A stretch of 5,537 bases of DNA from Jatrophihabitans sp. (GTDB lineage: Bacteria > Actinomycetota > Actinomycetes > Mycobacteriales > Jatrophihabitantaceae), in the NCBI GenBank assembly GCA_025966255.1, contig JAOPVG010000578.1, forward strand, positions 1-5,537, written 5' to 3'. Positions 1 to 5,396 of this stretch are shown here, one piece after another; the first letter of the stretch is position 1, and each line of letters starts with the position of its first letter. The position numbers and the translations under genes are program-made. Under the pieces are notes generated by a model. It saw only the letters and a list, made by a program, of their open reading frames with translations. It searched no databases and was not told the DNA's origin.

Positions 1-263
1 CTGAGGCGATGCGCTACACGAAGTGGGTCGGCGCCGCAGCGAGATCTCCTGCCGCAGAACGAAATACTCGCCGGCGACAGCGCTCGCAGCTCGGCGACCA
101 ACACCTACCGGCCGCGGCACGGCGCACCCATCGCAGAACCGCGGGCGTTCTCGCGTGCGACCCGTGCGCCCGGCAAGCGCGCCTCAACGGGACGCTGAAC
201 GTAGGTAACAGCGCGGCGCAGATCGTCAGGGGCAGCAAGCTTCATGCTCCGCGAGCCGTTCCT
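1..263. other. Left-edge stretch with no supportable gene
   Basis: Several overlapping open frames exist on both strands, but all are Arg/Ala/Pro-rich, with no domain and no usable ribosome binding site. Plus frame 1 runs open from the window edge to a TGA at 196-198 and includes QRDLLPQNEILAGD. That vaguely resembles translated spacer sequence I associate with flanks of actinobacterial integrase or transposase genes, from memory only. It may be the decayed border of a mobile element lying to the left. Confidence 0.2.
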
Positions 264-731
264 CTATCGGTCAGAAGACCTCAGCCGCTCGTCTAGTCGA
301 TCAAGGCCGCCCTTGATCATAAGGCCGTAACCGTCGCCCCCGAGAGACGCGACACACGCACGTCCCTGCTCAAGGTGCTCCAGCGCTCGGTTGACATCGC
401 CGAGCTTGCGATAGCACTCACCGAGGTTGAGGTGCAGCGACGGATAGAAGCCGGCCACCCCGCCCGCGACGCCAGCCTGAGCCGCACGCTCGTCGGTGAT
501 CACATCGGCTGCCTCAAGTGCCCTGAGATCCCAGAGCAGTTCCTCGCGCACATCATCCTGCACATCGGCCATCGAGTGGGCCACCGCGCACCGGTGCAAG
601 GGATCCCCGCTCTCGCCGCCGATATCGCTCCACACGTGGGCAAACAACTGGCGGGCAGTGGCGCGCTCACCGCGCTGGCTCAGTTCCATTCCTTGGCCGA
701 TACGAGTCATCGTCGCGTCCGGTCTACTCAC
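264..731 (-). CDS. Tetratricopeptide-repeat protein, small actinobacterial family
   Basis: This 155-residue soluble protein matches, from memory, a widespread actinobacterial family annotated only as tetratricopeptide repeat protein; its partner and biochemical role are unknown. The N-terminal half (about residues 14-73) is helical with the family-like stretch DPLHRCAVAHSMADVQDD followed by ELLWDLRALEAAD. The clearest TPR helix pair is at about 97-130 (SLHLNLGECYRKLGDVNRAL), with the usual Leu/Gly/Tyr/Ala spacing. A conserved-looking tail (GYGLMIKGGLDRL) closes the protein. There is no signal peptide or membrane segment, so a cytoplasmic scaffold or adaptor role is the inference. The GTG start at 729-731 is chosen because a perfect AGGAGG lies six bases upstream; a later in-frame ATG (residue 8) has no comparable site. 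It is divergent from the GatB/YqeY gene and appears monocistronic. The length and end look intact. Confidence 0.88.
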   Translation of the reverse strand: MSRPDATMTRIGQGMELSQRGERATARQLFAHVWSDIGGESGDPLHRCAVAHSMADVQDDVREELLWDLRALEAADVITDERAAQAGVAGGVAGFYPSLHLNLGECYRKLGDVNRALEHLEQGRACVASLGGDGYGLMIKGGLDRLDERLRSSDR

Positions 732-737
732 CGGTTA

Positions 738-743
738 CCTCCT
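738..743 (-). promoter_or_regulatory. Strong Shine-Dalgarno for the TPR gene
   Basis: On the minus strand this reads AGGAGG, a perfect anti-16S match, six bases ahead of the GTG at 731-729. It decides the start of the TPR protein. It contrasts with the divergent GatB/YqeY gene, which has no usable ribosome binding site. Confidence 0.8.
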
Positions 744-756
744 CTGGGTCTCAACA

Positions 757-762
757 ACCGTA
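757..762 (-). promoter_or_regulatory. Possible -10 element for the TPR gene
   Basis: The minus strand reads TACGGT, which fits the TANNNT -10 form used by actinobacterial principal sigma factors. It would place the transcript start near 750 and leave a short leader that includes the AGGAGG site. I see no convincing -35 hexamer at 16-19 bp spacing, so this is a weak call. Confidence 0.25.
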
Positions 763-849
763 ACCACGAGGACCGACACCACCAGGTGCGCGCATCCACA
801 GCACGGTCCCCGGCCGGAATCGCGCGGGCAGCGCCGCAACGGCGTCAGA

Positions 850-855
850 CATAAT
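850..855 (+). promoter_or_regulatory. -10 element placing a leaderless transcript start on the GatB/YqeY GTG
   Basis: CATAAT matches TATAAT at five of six positions. Six bases separate it from G862, the first base of the GTG start codon, which is the normal distance to a transcription start. No -35 match is visible at the standard spacing, which is common in actinobacterial promoters. The arrangement predicts an mRNA starting on the start codon itself. Confidence 0.6.
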
Positions 856-861
856 GAGGAC

Positions 862-1281
862 GTGACGGTCAATGAGGCGGCACCGATTCGCGATCTACTC
901 AAGTCCGCCGTGCTTCGAGCGATGAAGAACCGCGATCGCGAGGCGCTCGCCGTCTACCGGACGACGCTGGCGGCTATCGACAACGCCGAGGCTGTCCCGG
1001 TGGGCCCGTCGGATCAGGCCGGTGCGATCGAACTGTCTGCGGTCGGACCCGGACGCACTGATGCACAGCGGCGCCTTCTGTCCGAACAGAACATGATCGA
1101 CATCGTGTTGCGCGAGGCGGACGAGCGCCGCGTTGCAGCCGAGTCGCTGGCTGGCGTGAAGCCTGGCGCGGCACAGCGCCTCCACCACGAAGCGGACTTG
1201 CTACAGGCGTTGGCCGAGCACGCCGTACTCACACCCCCCGGTAAGGACGCCTCGCTCGCTGAAACACCTAGTCCCAGCTGA
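862..1281 (+). CDS. GatB/YqeY domain-containing protein
   Basis: This is a 139-residue stand-alone YqeY-type protein. The domain is homologous to the helical C-terminal domain of GatB, the tRNA-dependent amidotransferase subunit, where it contacts tRNA; the free-standing form has no settled function. Residues about 9-40 (LLKSAVLRAMKNRDREALAVYRTTLAAIDN in outline) give the first helical pair with the family's K/R-rich pattern. Residues about 70-120 form the second helical block, with a conserved-type region ending in HHEADLLQAL. The C-terminus is a short Pro/Ser tail. The frame stays open upstream to 496, but that stretch overlaps the TPR gene in antisense and carries no domain. GTG at 862 is therefore preferred, supported by the -10 element six bases before it. 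Purines immediately upstream are too close to serve as a Shine-Dalgarno. It is probably cytoplasmic and single-gene. Confidence 0.85.
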   Translation: MTVNEAAPIRDLLKSAVLRAMKNRDREALAVYRTTLAAIDNAEAVPVGPSDQAGAIELSAVGPGRTDAQRRLLSEQNMIDIVLREADERRVAAESLAGVKPGAAQRLHHEADLLQALAEHAVLTPPGKDASLAETPSPS

Positions 1282-1304
1282 GGATCCGCCTGCGGGTCAG
1301 CTGG
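1274..1304. terminator. Inverted repeat spanning two convergent stop codons, probable bidirectional terminator
   Basis: CCAGCTGA at 1274-1281 and TCAGCTGG at 1297-1304 are perfect reverse complements, giving an 8-bp stem with a 15-base GC-rich loop. The plus-strand TGA of the GatB/YqeY gene is in the left arm, and the minus-strand TGA of the ribbon-helix-helix remnant is in the right arm. No T-run follows on either side, as is usual for actinobacterial hairpin terminators, so termination is inferred from position and symmetry only. Confidence 0.5.
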
Positions 1305-1404
1305 CGTGGAGGTATTCGCCGATCGCGCGGCGGATAATGTCTGAGACGCTGGCGTGGTCGTGTGCGGCGGGCAGCAGCAGGTCGCGCTTGAGGTCGGGAT
1401 CAAC
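1297..1404 (-). pseudogene. C-terminal remnant of a ribbon-helix-helix (Arc/CopG-type) antitoxin or regulator
   Basis: Reading the minus strand up from the TGA at 1299-1297 gives about 35 residues: a DPDLKRDLLLPAA stretch, then ASVSDIIRRAIGEYLHAS and stop. This is the typical shape of the C-terminal half of a small RHH DNA-binding protein: a strand-exit 'DPDLK', a first helix, a turn, and an (S/T)VSD(I/V)IR helix. The frame stays open upstream only to 1524 and contains no ATG, GTG or TTG. Beyond about 1404 the translation becomes Arg/Pro-rich and loses any RHH look. The N-terminal strand that would bind DNA and a start codon are therefore missing, and no toxin gene is visible beside it. I infer a truncated relic of a toxin-antitoxin or orphan antitoxin gene. 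It converges on the GatB/YqeY gene and shares its inverted repeat. Confidence 0.6.
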
Positions 1405-1442
1405 GGGTCGACTCGACCGTGCCGGCCGCGGGGCCCGGGTGA

Positions 1443-1532
1443 TCCACCGAGGAACAGGACCGCACCGCCCAGTGCGACGACTCGGTCCGCAGCAAACTGG
1501 AGCAGCAGGCCAAGACCGGCTTCACCAGCTGA
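1443..1532 (+). pseudogene. Possible C-terminal scrap of an unidentified gene
   Basis: Between the in-frame TGA at 1440 and the TGA at 1530, the plus strand encodes 29 residues containing EEQDRTAQCDDSVRSKLEQQ and ending AKTGFTS. The polar, helix-like composition reads more like a genuine protein end than like the Arg/Pro-rich noise around it. There is no start codon and no upstream continuation in frame. I do not recognise the family. It may be a remnant, or a chance open stretch in GC-rich DNA. Confidence 0.22.
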
Positions 1533-1627
1533 GGAACAGCTCGGACAATCGCAGCGACGAGTACGGGGACCCTGACGCCGTCAGCGCCGGCTCAGCGGCC
1601 GTGACCGGTTGGTGATCCCGCTGATGA

Positions 1628-1656
1628 TCGACATCCCGCCCCGCTCTTGCTAGGTT
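1628..1656 (+). promoter_or_regulatory. Candidate promoter of the 776-residue orphan gene
   Basis: TCGACA at 1628-1633 matches TTGACA at five of six positions, and TAGGTT at 1651-1656 fits TANNNT. They are separated by exactly 17 bp. The predicted start near 1663 would give a leader of roughly 30 bases ending in the GGGAG site. This is a housekeeping-sigma type arrangement, which suggests the gene has its own promoter and is not part of an upstream operon. Confidence 0.5.
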
Positions 1657-1693
1657 GACCCCACTTTTCGCATCGCCAGGCGGGAGCGGGCGC

Positions 1694-4024
1694 ATGTCCG
1701 AACCGATGCAGAATCTCGTCCATACACGCGTCGAGGACACGACCCATGCTGTCGAGCCTGAGCCTGAACCCGATGTCGAGCAGCAGGTCGGCGCTACGGC
1801 GGCGCTGCCATTGACCGGGCTGGCCACGGCGGCCCGCGAGCGGCCTGACCGGGCGACGCTCAAGGCGCAGAGCGCCCGGCGCGGCGAACTGCACAAGCTC
1901 CGCAACCTCGGGCAGCTCTCGCAGGTGACCGCCTCGAAGCAGGGCGGGGCTGCGGCGCACCTCGCGCAGAAGCACCAGCTCGGACCGGACTACGACCCCA
2001 TGGCGCCGGTCGTCGCCGCCCGTCGGCTGCGGGAAGCGAAGGAGAAGCTGGACGCCTTGCAGCCGAAGCTCGCCGTCGAGATCGCGGCCGCCCGCGACGC
2101 CGGTGGCACCGATCCCGATCTGGTCGAGTTCGACAGCCGTTCGCAGACCGAGAGCTGGATCGAGGCGCTCGTGGCGCTCGAGGGGATCCAGCACCGCAGC
2201 ACGAGTGCGCTCGCCGCTGCTCGTGCCACCTTGACCAACCTCAACGCCGGCCTGAAGACGCTCGACAAAGCGGCGTCGTGCCATCAGCCCCCCGGCCTGG
2301 CGGCGTCCAAGAAAACCGCGTGGCAGGATCTCCAGGCAAAGAAGTGGGTGACGGTAGGCGCTGAGGTCGCCGTCATCCAGCGCCAGGTCACGCAGGGGAC
2401 CGGGTTCACGAACCGGCTGGACGCCGTTGAACATCGCATCGCTGCGCTGAAGAACCCGGCCCGGATCCAGGCCATGTCGAAATTCGTCGCCGCGCACCGG
2501 GCGATGGACTGGCAGACCGTCGTCGCCACGGAGCACGACAAGTCACGAGAGGGCTCGCTCGCCCATCTCGAGGACGAGATCGAGCGCTCCGAGAAGCCTT
2601 TCGGCGACCGATTGCAAGCACAGGGTGCGGCGCAGCAGATCTCGTCCGAGATCGCCGAGAAGGAGCACGACGCGCAAGTCGCCGAGGCGCAGGAGAAGCA
2701 TGATGCGGACGTCACCGCGGTGCCCGAGGTCAAGGTCAAGGTCAAGAAGAAGTCTGGAAAGGGCCCCAGCGGGCCGACGAAGAAGGAGCAGACAGCGCTG
2801 GACGAGCGGCAGGGCAAGCTCGATGGCTTGGACACGCAGCTTGCGACTGCGAAGGTCACAGCACAGTCCGACCGTGGCAAGCGCGAGCAACGGCTGTACG
2901 CCGGCTTCGAGTCGGTGGCCAACTCGGCGAGCGGCAGGGCGATCGACGACGGCACCCTGACCTGGCTGATCAACGCCGCGGGCGCTAAGCCGGTTGTGGC
3001 ACAGTCCCTGGCCGACGTAGCCGCCGCCGGAGGCATCGCACTGGCCAAGAATGTCTCGGCGCAGCCCAACGTGAGTACGGTGGCCCGGGACTGCGTCGAC
3101 CTGCTCAATGCAAAGTTCCCGGCCGAGCACGCCGTGCGCGCGGCCCTGCTGGCGGGCAAGTCGAAGGCCGTCGTCCAACCGTGGTTGCTCGCGCTCGATC
3201 CCGCCGCCGTCCCGAACGCGCTGGACTTCGCCGACGCTCACGCGAACGCGCTGCGCTACGTCGTCAAGGTCCAACCCGCACTCGGAACCGGCGGGCGCGC
3301 CGACGACATGGTCGACGCCCTGGCGAAGATGAAGACGTCGGACCCGGAAGTGGACTGGTTGCTCGGCCTGTCAGCCAACCCCGGCGGGTCGGACTTTGCC
3401 AAGCTGTGCTCGACAATCCGGAACTACGAGGTACGAGTTCCCGACGTGCGCGCCTTCCACCAGGCGGCCGGAACCAACTTCAGCTTCGGCGAGATCGTCT
3501 CGATGGTGCAGTCCCACCACACCCGACTCACGCAGGCAACCGCAGTGGTGGCCGGAGCGGACGCCCACTGCGTCAGCTACGTCGACCTCGTGGTCGCGGT
3601 GGGCAGCACCGTGCCGGCGATGCTCAAGCTCGCGCTGCGCGCCGAATCGCTGCTGCGCGACGCCGCGGTCTGCCCGCCGGGGTTCGCCGCGGCGACAAGT
3701 CGTGCCGACCGTCCGTACACCGGTGCGCCGAACTTCGCGCAGCAGAACTATCAGAACGGCGCGCGCACCGGCTTCATCCGGCTGACGTTCCCGGGCGGCG
3801 CCACGGCCGAGGTCCACACGCACTGGAACTCGCAGAACAAGAGCGTCGGGAAGATATCGTCCATGCACGTCCAGGAGACCACTGCCGACGGCAGCGCGAA
3901 GAACGGCGTCGAACTCGACGACTGGCCACAATACTTCCAGGAACTCCCGCAGGCAGTCGTCGACGCGCATAACGTGGCCACCGGCAACCGGGCACCCACC
4001 GGCGGCTCGCTGTCGATGCCCTGA
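1694..4024 (+). CDS. Uncharacterised 776-residue coiled-coil protein with a distinct C-terminal EVHTHW domain
   Basis: I do not recognise this protein. Visible layout: an acidic low-complexity N-terminus (EPEPEPDVEQQ, residues 21-31); a basic helical part (about 45-95); charged helices with coiled-coil character (about 105-130, 283-343, 363-398); and a VKVKVKKKSGKG linker (346-357) between the last two coils. A helical, Ala-rich middle follows (about 400-660), with Cys at 467, 572, 626 and 660. From about 671 the character changes to a compact Gly/aromatic, probably beta-containing domain with TGFIRLTFPGG, EVHTHW (His708, His710), His725 and Trp744. There is no signal peptide and no clear membrane helix. 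ATG 1694 has GGGAG seven bases upstream; an in-frame TTG at 1655 overlaps the -10 element and is less likely. The layout of long helical body plus small His-bearing tail resembles delivered effectors or polymorphic toxins, but no toxin family, delivery gene or downstream immunity gene is visible. A structural or phage-derived protein is an alternative. The coding call is secure; the role is unknown. Confidence 0.85.
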   Translation: MSEPMQNLVHTRVEDTTHAVEPEPEPDVEQQVGATAALPLTGLATAARERPDRATLKAQSARRGELHKLRNLGQLSQVTASKQGGAAAHLAQKHQLGPDYDPMAPVVAARRLREAKEKLDALQPKLAVEIAAARDAGGTDPDLVEFDSRSQTESWIEALVALEGIQHRSTSALAAARATLTNLNAGLKTLDKAASCHQPPGLAASKKTAWQDLQAKKWVTVGAEVAVIQRQVTQGTGFTNRLDAVEHRIAALKNPARIQAMSKFVAAHRAMDWQTVVATEHDKSREGSLAHLEDEIERSEKPFGDRLQAQGAAQQISSEIAEKEHDAQVAEAQEKHDADVTAVPEVKVKVKKKSGKGPSGPTKKEQTALDERQGKLDGLDTQLATAKVTAQSDRGKREQRLYAGFESVANSASGRAIDDGTLTWLINAAGAKPVVAQSLADVAAAGGIALAKNVSAQPNVSTVARDCVDLLNAKFPAEHAVRAALLAGKSKAVVQPWLLALDPAAVPNALDFADAHANALRYVVKVQPALGTGGRADDMVDALAKMKTSDPEVDWLLGLSANPGGSDFAKLCSTIRNYEVRVPDVRAFHQAAGTNFSFGEIVSMVQSHHTRLTQATAVVAGADAHCVSYVDLVVAVGSTVPAMLKLALRAESLLRDAAVCPPGFAAATSRADRPYTGAPNFAQQNYQNGARTGFIRLTFPGGATAEVHTHWNSQNKSVGKISSMHVQETTADGSAKNGVELDDWPQYFQELPQAVVDAHNVATGNRAPTGGSLSMP
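2729..2746 (+). repeat. Three tandem copies of GTCAAG inside the orphan gene
   Basis: The hexamer GTCAAG occurs three times head to tail and encodes VKVKVK, leading into KKSGKG. It forms the basic linker between two predicted coiled coils. Repeat number could vary by slippage without shifting the reading frame. Confidence 0.7.
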
Positions 4025-4063
4025 AACGGTCGAGGCCCGTCTAGAGCAAGCGAGCCATCCAGT

Positions 4064-4321
4064 GAGCAGTGCACTCGCGCGCGTTTTGGTGCGCGCCTTC
4101 CCCCGGTGACCCAGCCACAGCGTTGGTACAACTAACGGTGAGAACAGGTCGCACAGCACGAGCGGCGCGCCAGGGCGCAGGACGCGCGCGCACTCAGCGA
4201 GTCCGCGTGACTGATTGGCCCAGTGGTCGAACGAGGTCGTGCTCACCAGCAGGTCGAACTCGTCGTTCGGAAACGGGAGATCCTCGGCGACGCCGCCGCG
4301 GAACGAGATGCGTGGGTCGAT
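4064..4321 (-). pseudogene. Internal fragment of a class I SAM-dependent methyltransferase
   Basis: The minus strand encodes about 86 residues that read clearly as the middle of a Methyltransf_11-type protein. ISFRGGVAEDLPFPNDEFDL corresponds to the acidic-loop/motif II region, VSTTSFDHWANQ to the post-II segment, LAECARVLRPGAPL to the helix ending in the classic RVLRPGG-like turn, and VLCDLFSPLVVPTL with a basic KARTK tail to motif III and beyond. Missing are the N-terminal region with motif I (the VLDxGCGxG SAM-binding loop), not found in any minus-strand frame up to 4440, and the C-terminal part that normally follows. The frame continues leftward into antisense of the orphan gene without homology, and the only upstream ATG (4399) starts an Arg-rich non-homologous lead. 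I infer a relic truncated at both ends and unable to bind SAM. Confidence 0.7.
4077..4096. terminator. Possible hairpin between the orphan gene and the methyltransferase remnant
   Basis: GCGCGC at 4077-4082 can pair with GCGCGC at 4091-4096 across an eight-base loop that includes four T residues. A pyrimidine-rich run (CTTCCCCC) follows on the plus strand. It begins about 50 bases past the orphan gene's stop, where a terminator would be expected. Each arm is itself self-complementary, so the hairpin is not unique, and it overlaps the end of the methyltransferase relic. Confidence 0.25.
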
Positions 4322-4331
4322 GCGCCTGGAT

Positions 4332-4347
4332 CGACGGTCCTCCGTCG
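4332..4347. repeat. Perfect short inverted repeat beside the methyltransferase breakpoint
   Basis: CGACGG (4332-4337) and CCGTCG (4342-4347) are perfect reverse complements with a four-base TCCT loop. It lies within about 10-25 bases of the point where methyltransferase similarity ends. It could be a hairpin, or a relic of the event that removed the 5' part of that gene. Repeats this short also arise by chance in GC-rich DNA. Confidence 0.35.
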
Positions 4348-4445
4348 CCGTATCGGGTTCCCTTACGGACGTTCTCGCTGCTGACGCGATGACTCTCACC
4401 GCGGACGCGCGTCTGATCTACTGACCACAACTTCAGCACGAGATG

Positions 4446-4450
4446 AGAGG
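4446..4450 (+). promoter_or_regulatory. Shine-Dalgarno that decides the MDMPI-family start
   Basis: AGAGG sits nine bases before GTG 4460 and directly against TTG 4451. The spacing supports translation from the GTG and argues against the longer TTG form. Confidence 0.5.
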
Positions 4451-4459
4451 TTGCGGGCG

Positions 4460-5269
4460 GTGATCGAGCTGACGATGCAACGGTACGGGCAGGCATTGGT
4501 GGATCAGACCGCGCAGTTCGCTGAGACCGCGCGCCGCGCTGCGGTCGATGCACCGGTGCCGACGTGCCCGGAGTGGACCTTGAGCCAGCTTGTCGAGCAT
4601 CTCGGTCAGACACAGCATTGGGTTGCCTCGATCGTGCAGAAGCGGGTGTCCGACCCGTCGCAGCTGCCCACGTCGGTCGCGGCCCTGCCCGCCGACCAGG
4701 ACGCATGGGCGTCATGGTTGGCCGAGGGTGCATCGCTGCTAGCTGCGGCAGGCGCCGATGCCGGCGCGGACGCGCCGATGTGGAACCCGGCGGGTGACGC
4801 TCGGTCGGGGACACGGTTTTGGCTGCGGCGGATACTTTGCGAGACGATCATTCACCGCGCCGACGCAGCCGCCACCGCCGGCGTGGCCTACCAGCTCGAC
4901 GCCGAACTCGCCGCCGACGCGATCACCGACCACCTGGCGATGATGACCTCGCCGGGATGGGCCGCCCAGCGCCCGGACTCCGCCGAGGCGCTTCGAGGTA
5001 GAGGGCAGACCTTGCACCTGCACGCCAGCGACGAGCCGCATCTCGGCGAGGCCGGCGAGTGGTTCGTCGAGCGCGGCAATGAGGGAGCGACGTGGCAGCA
5101 TCGCCACGGCCCGGCAGACGTCACGATCCGCGGGCCGGCGACCACATTGCTGCTGGTGCTGACCAGGCGGCGGTCGATCTCCGCCGGGCTGGACGACAGC
5201 CTGCAAGCTTCAGGCGACCTGGACCTGTTCACCCACTGGGTCGAGAACACCGCCCACCAGGCCGGGTAA
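4460..5269 (+). CDS. Maleylpyruvate isomerase-family mycothiol-dependent protein (DinB-like)
   Basis: This 269-residue protein has the two-domain layout of the actinobacterial MDMPI family. The N-terminal DinB-like four-helix bundle (about 1-150) carries VPTCPEWTLSQLVEHLGQ, the family's PxCPxW start of helix 2, and ETIIHRADAA. The MDMPI C-terminal domain (about 185-269) ends with the usual LFTHWVEN-type helix. By comparison with the Corynebacterium enzyme, whose zinc ligands I recall as one His plus Glu and His four residues apart, the ligands here would be His47, Glu128 and His132; all are present, so the metal site looks intact. Many relatives are not true maleylpyruvate isomerases but other thiol-dependent enzymes, and no aromatic-degradation gene is nearby, so the substrate is unknown. 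GTG 4460 is chosen because AGAGG ends nine bases upstream; TTG 4451 abuts that site, and ATG 4475 has only a weak GAG. It is cytoplasmic. Confidence 0.87.
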   Translation: MIELTMQRYGQALVDQTAQFAETARRAAVDAPVPTCPEWTLSQLVEHLGQTQHWVASIVQKRVSDPSQLPTSVAALPADQDAWASWLAEGASLLAAAGADAGADAPMWNPAGDARSGTRFWLRRILCETIIHRADAAATAGVAYQLDAELAADAITDHLAMMTSPGWAAQRPDSAEALRGRGQTLHLHASDEPHLGEAGEWFVERGNEGATWQHRHGPADVTIRGPATTLLLVLTRRRSISAGLDDSLQASGDLDLFTHWVENTAHQAG

Positions 5270-5332
5270 GCGGAGGAACCACGACGCCCAAGACGCGCCC
5301 ACAATCAGAACTCTGGATGCCGTCTCACTCGC

Positions 5333-5357
5333 CGATCCCCTAACGGCCACGGGATCG
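5333..5357. terminator. Inverted repeat between convergent genes, possible bidirectional terminator
   Basis: CGATCCC (5333-5339) and GGGATCG (5351-5357) form a perfect 7-bp stem around an 11-base loop. A competing shorter hairpin, CCACG-GGAT-CGTGG, overlaps the right arm. It lies between the stop of the MDMPI-family gene (5269) and the stop of the reductase-family gene (5399-5397 on the minus strand), so it could end both transcripts. No T-run is present. Confidence 0.4.
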
Positions 5358-5396
5358 TGGGGTGGCCCGAGCCCGCGCCGATCCGAGGTCGGGTAT

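Noticed and set aside
496..861. N-terminal extension of the GatB/YqeY protein
   Set aside because: It is antisense to the TPR gene, has no homology, and lies upstream of the -10 element that places the transcript start at 862.
1655..1693. TTG 1655 as the start of the orphan protein
   Set aside because: The codon overlaps the predicted -10 element and has no ribosome binding site, while ATG 1694 has GGGAG at good spacing.
1592..2536. Long minus-strand open frame of 314 codons opposite the orphan gene
   Set aside because: It is Arg/Leu/Gly-rich with no domain, and it overlaps the start of a gene with a good promoter and ribosome binding site. It is an antisense shadow of GC-biased codons.
2284..3274. 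Minus-strand open frames of 291 and 243 codons
   Set aside because: One is Ser/Ala/Cys-rich and the other Arg/Leu-rich, the usual products of reading a GC-rich gene backwards. They overlap each other and the orphan gene and have no domain.
3181..3972. Plus-strand 263-codon frame inside the orphan gene
   Set aside because: It is extremely Arg-rich with no domain; it is a frame-shifted reading of the orphan gene.
1694..4024. Assignment of the orphan as an eCIS-associated DUF4157 or RHS protein
   Set aside because: The DUF4157 HE(x)xH-type core and RHS/YD repeats are absent, so neither label is supported.
3371..4399. A 342-residue minus-strand protein including the methyltransferase segment
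   Set aside because: Only about 86 residues in the middle are homologous to methyltransferases. The rest is antisense to the orphan gene or an Arg-rich lead, so a full-length gene is not supported.
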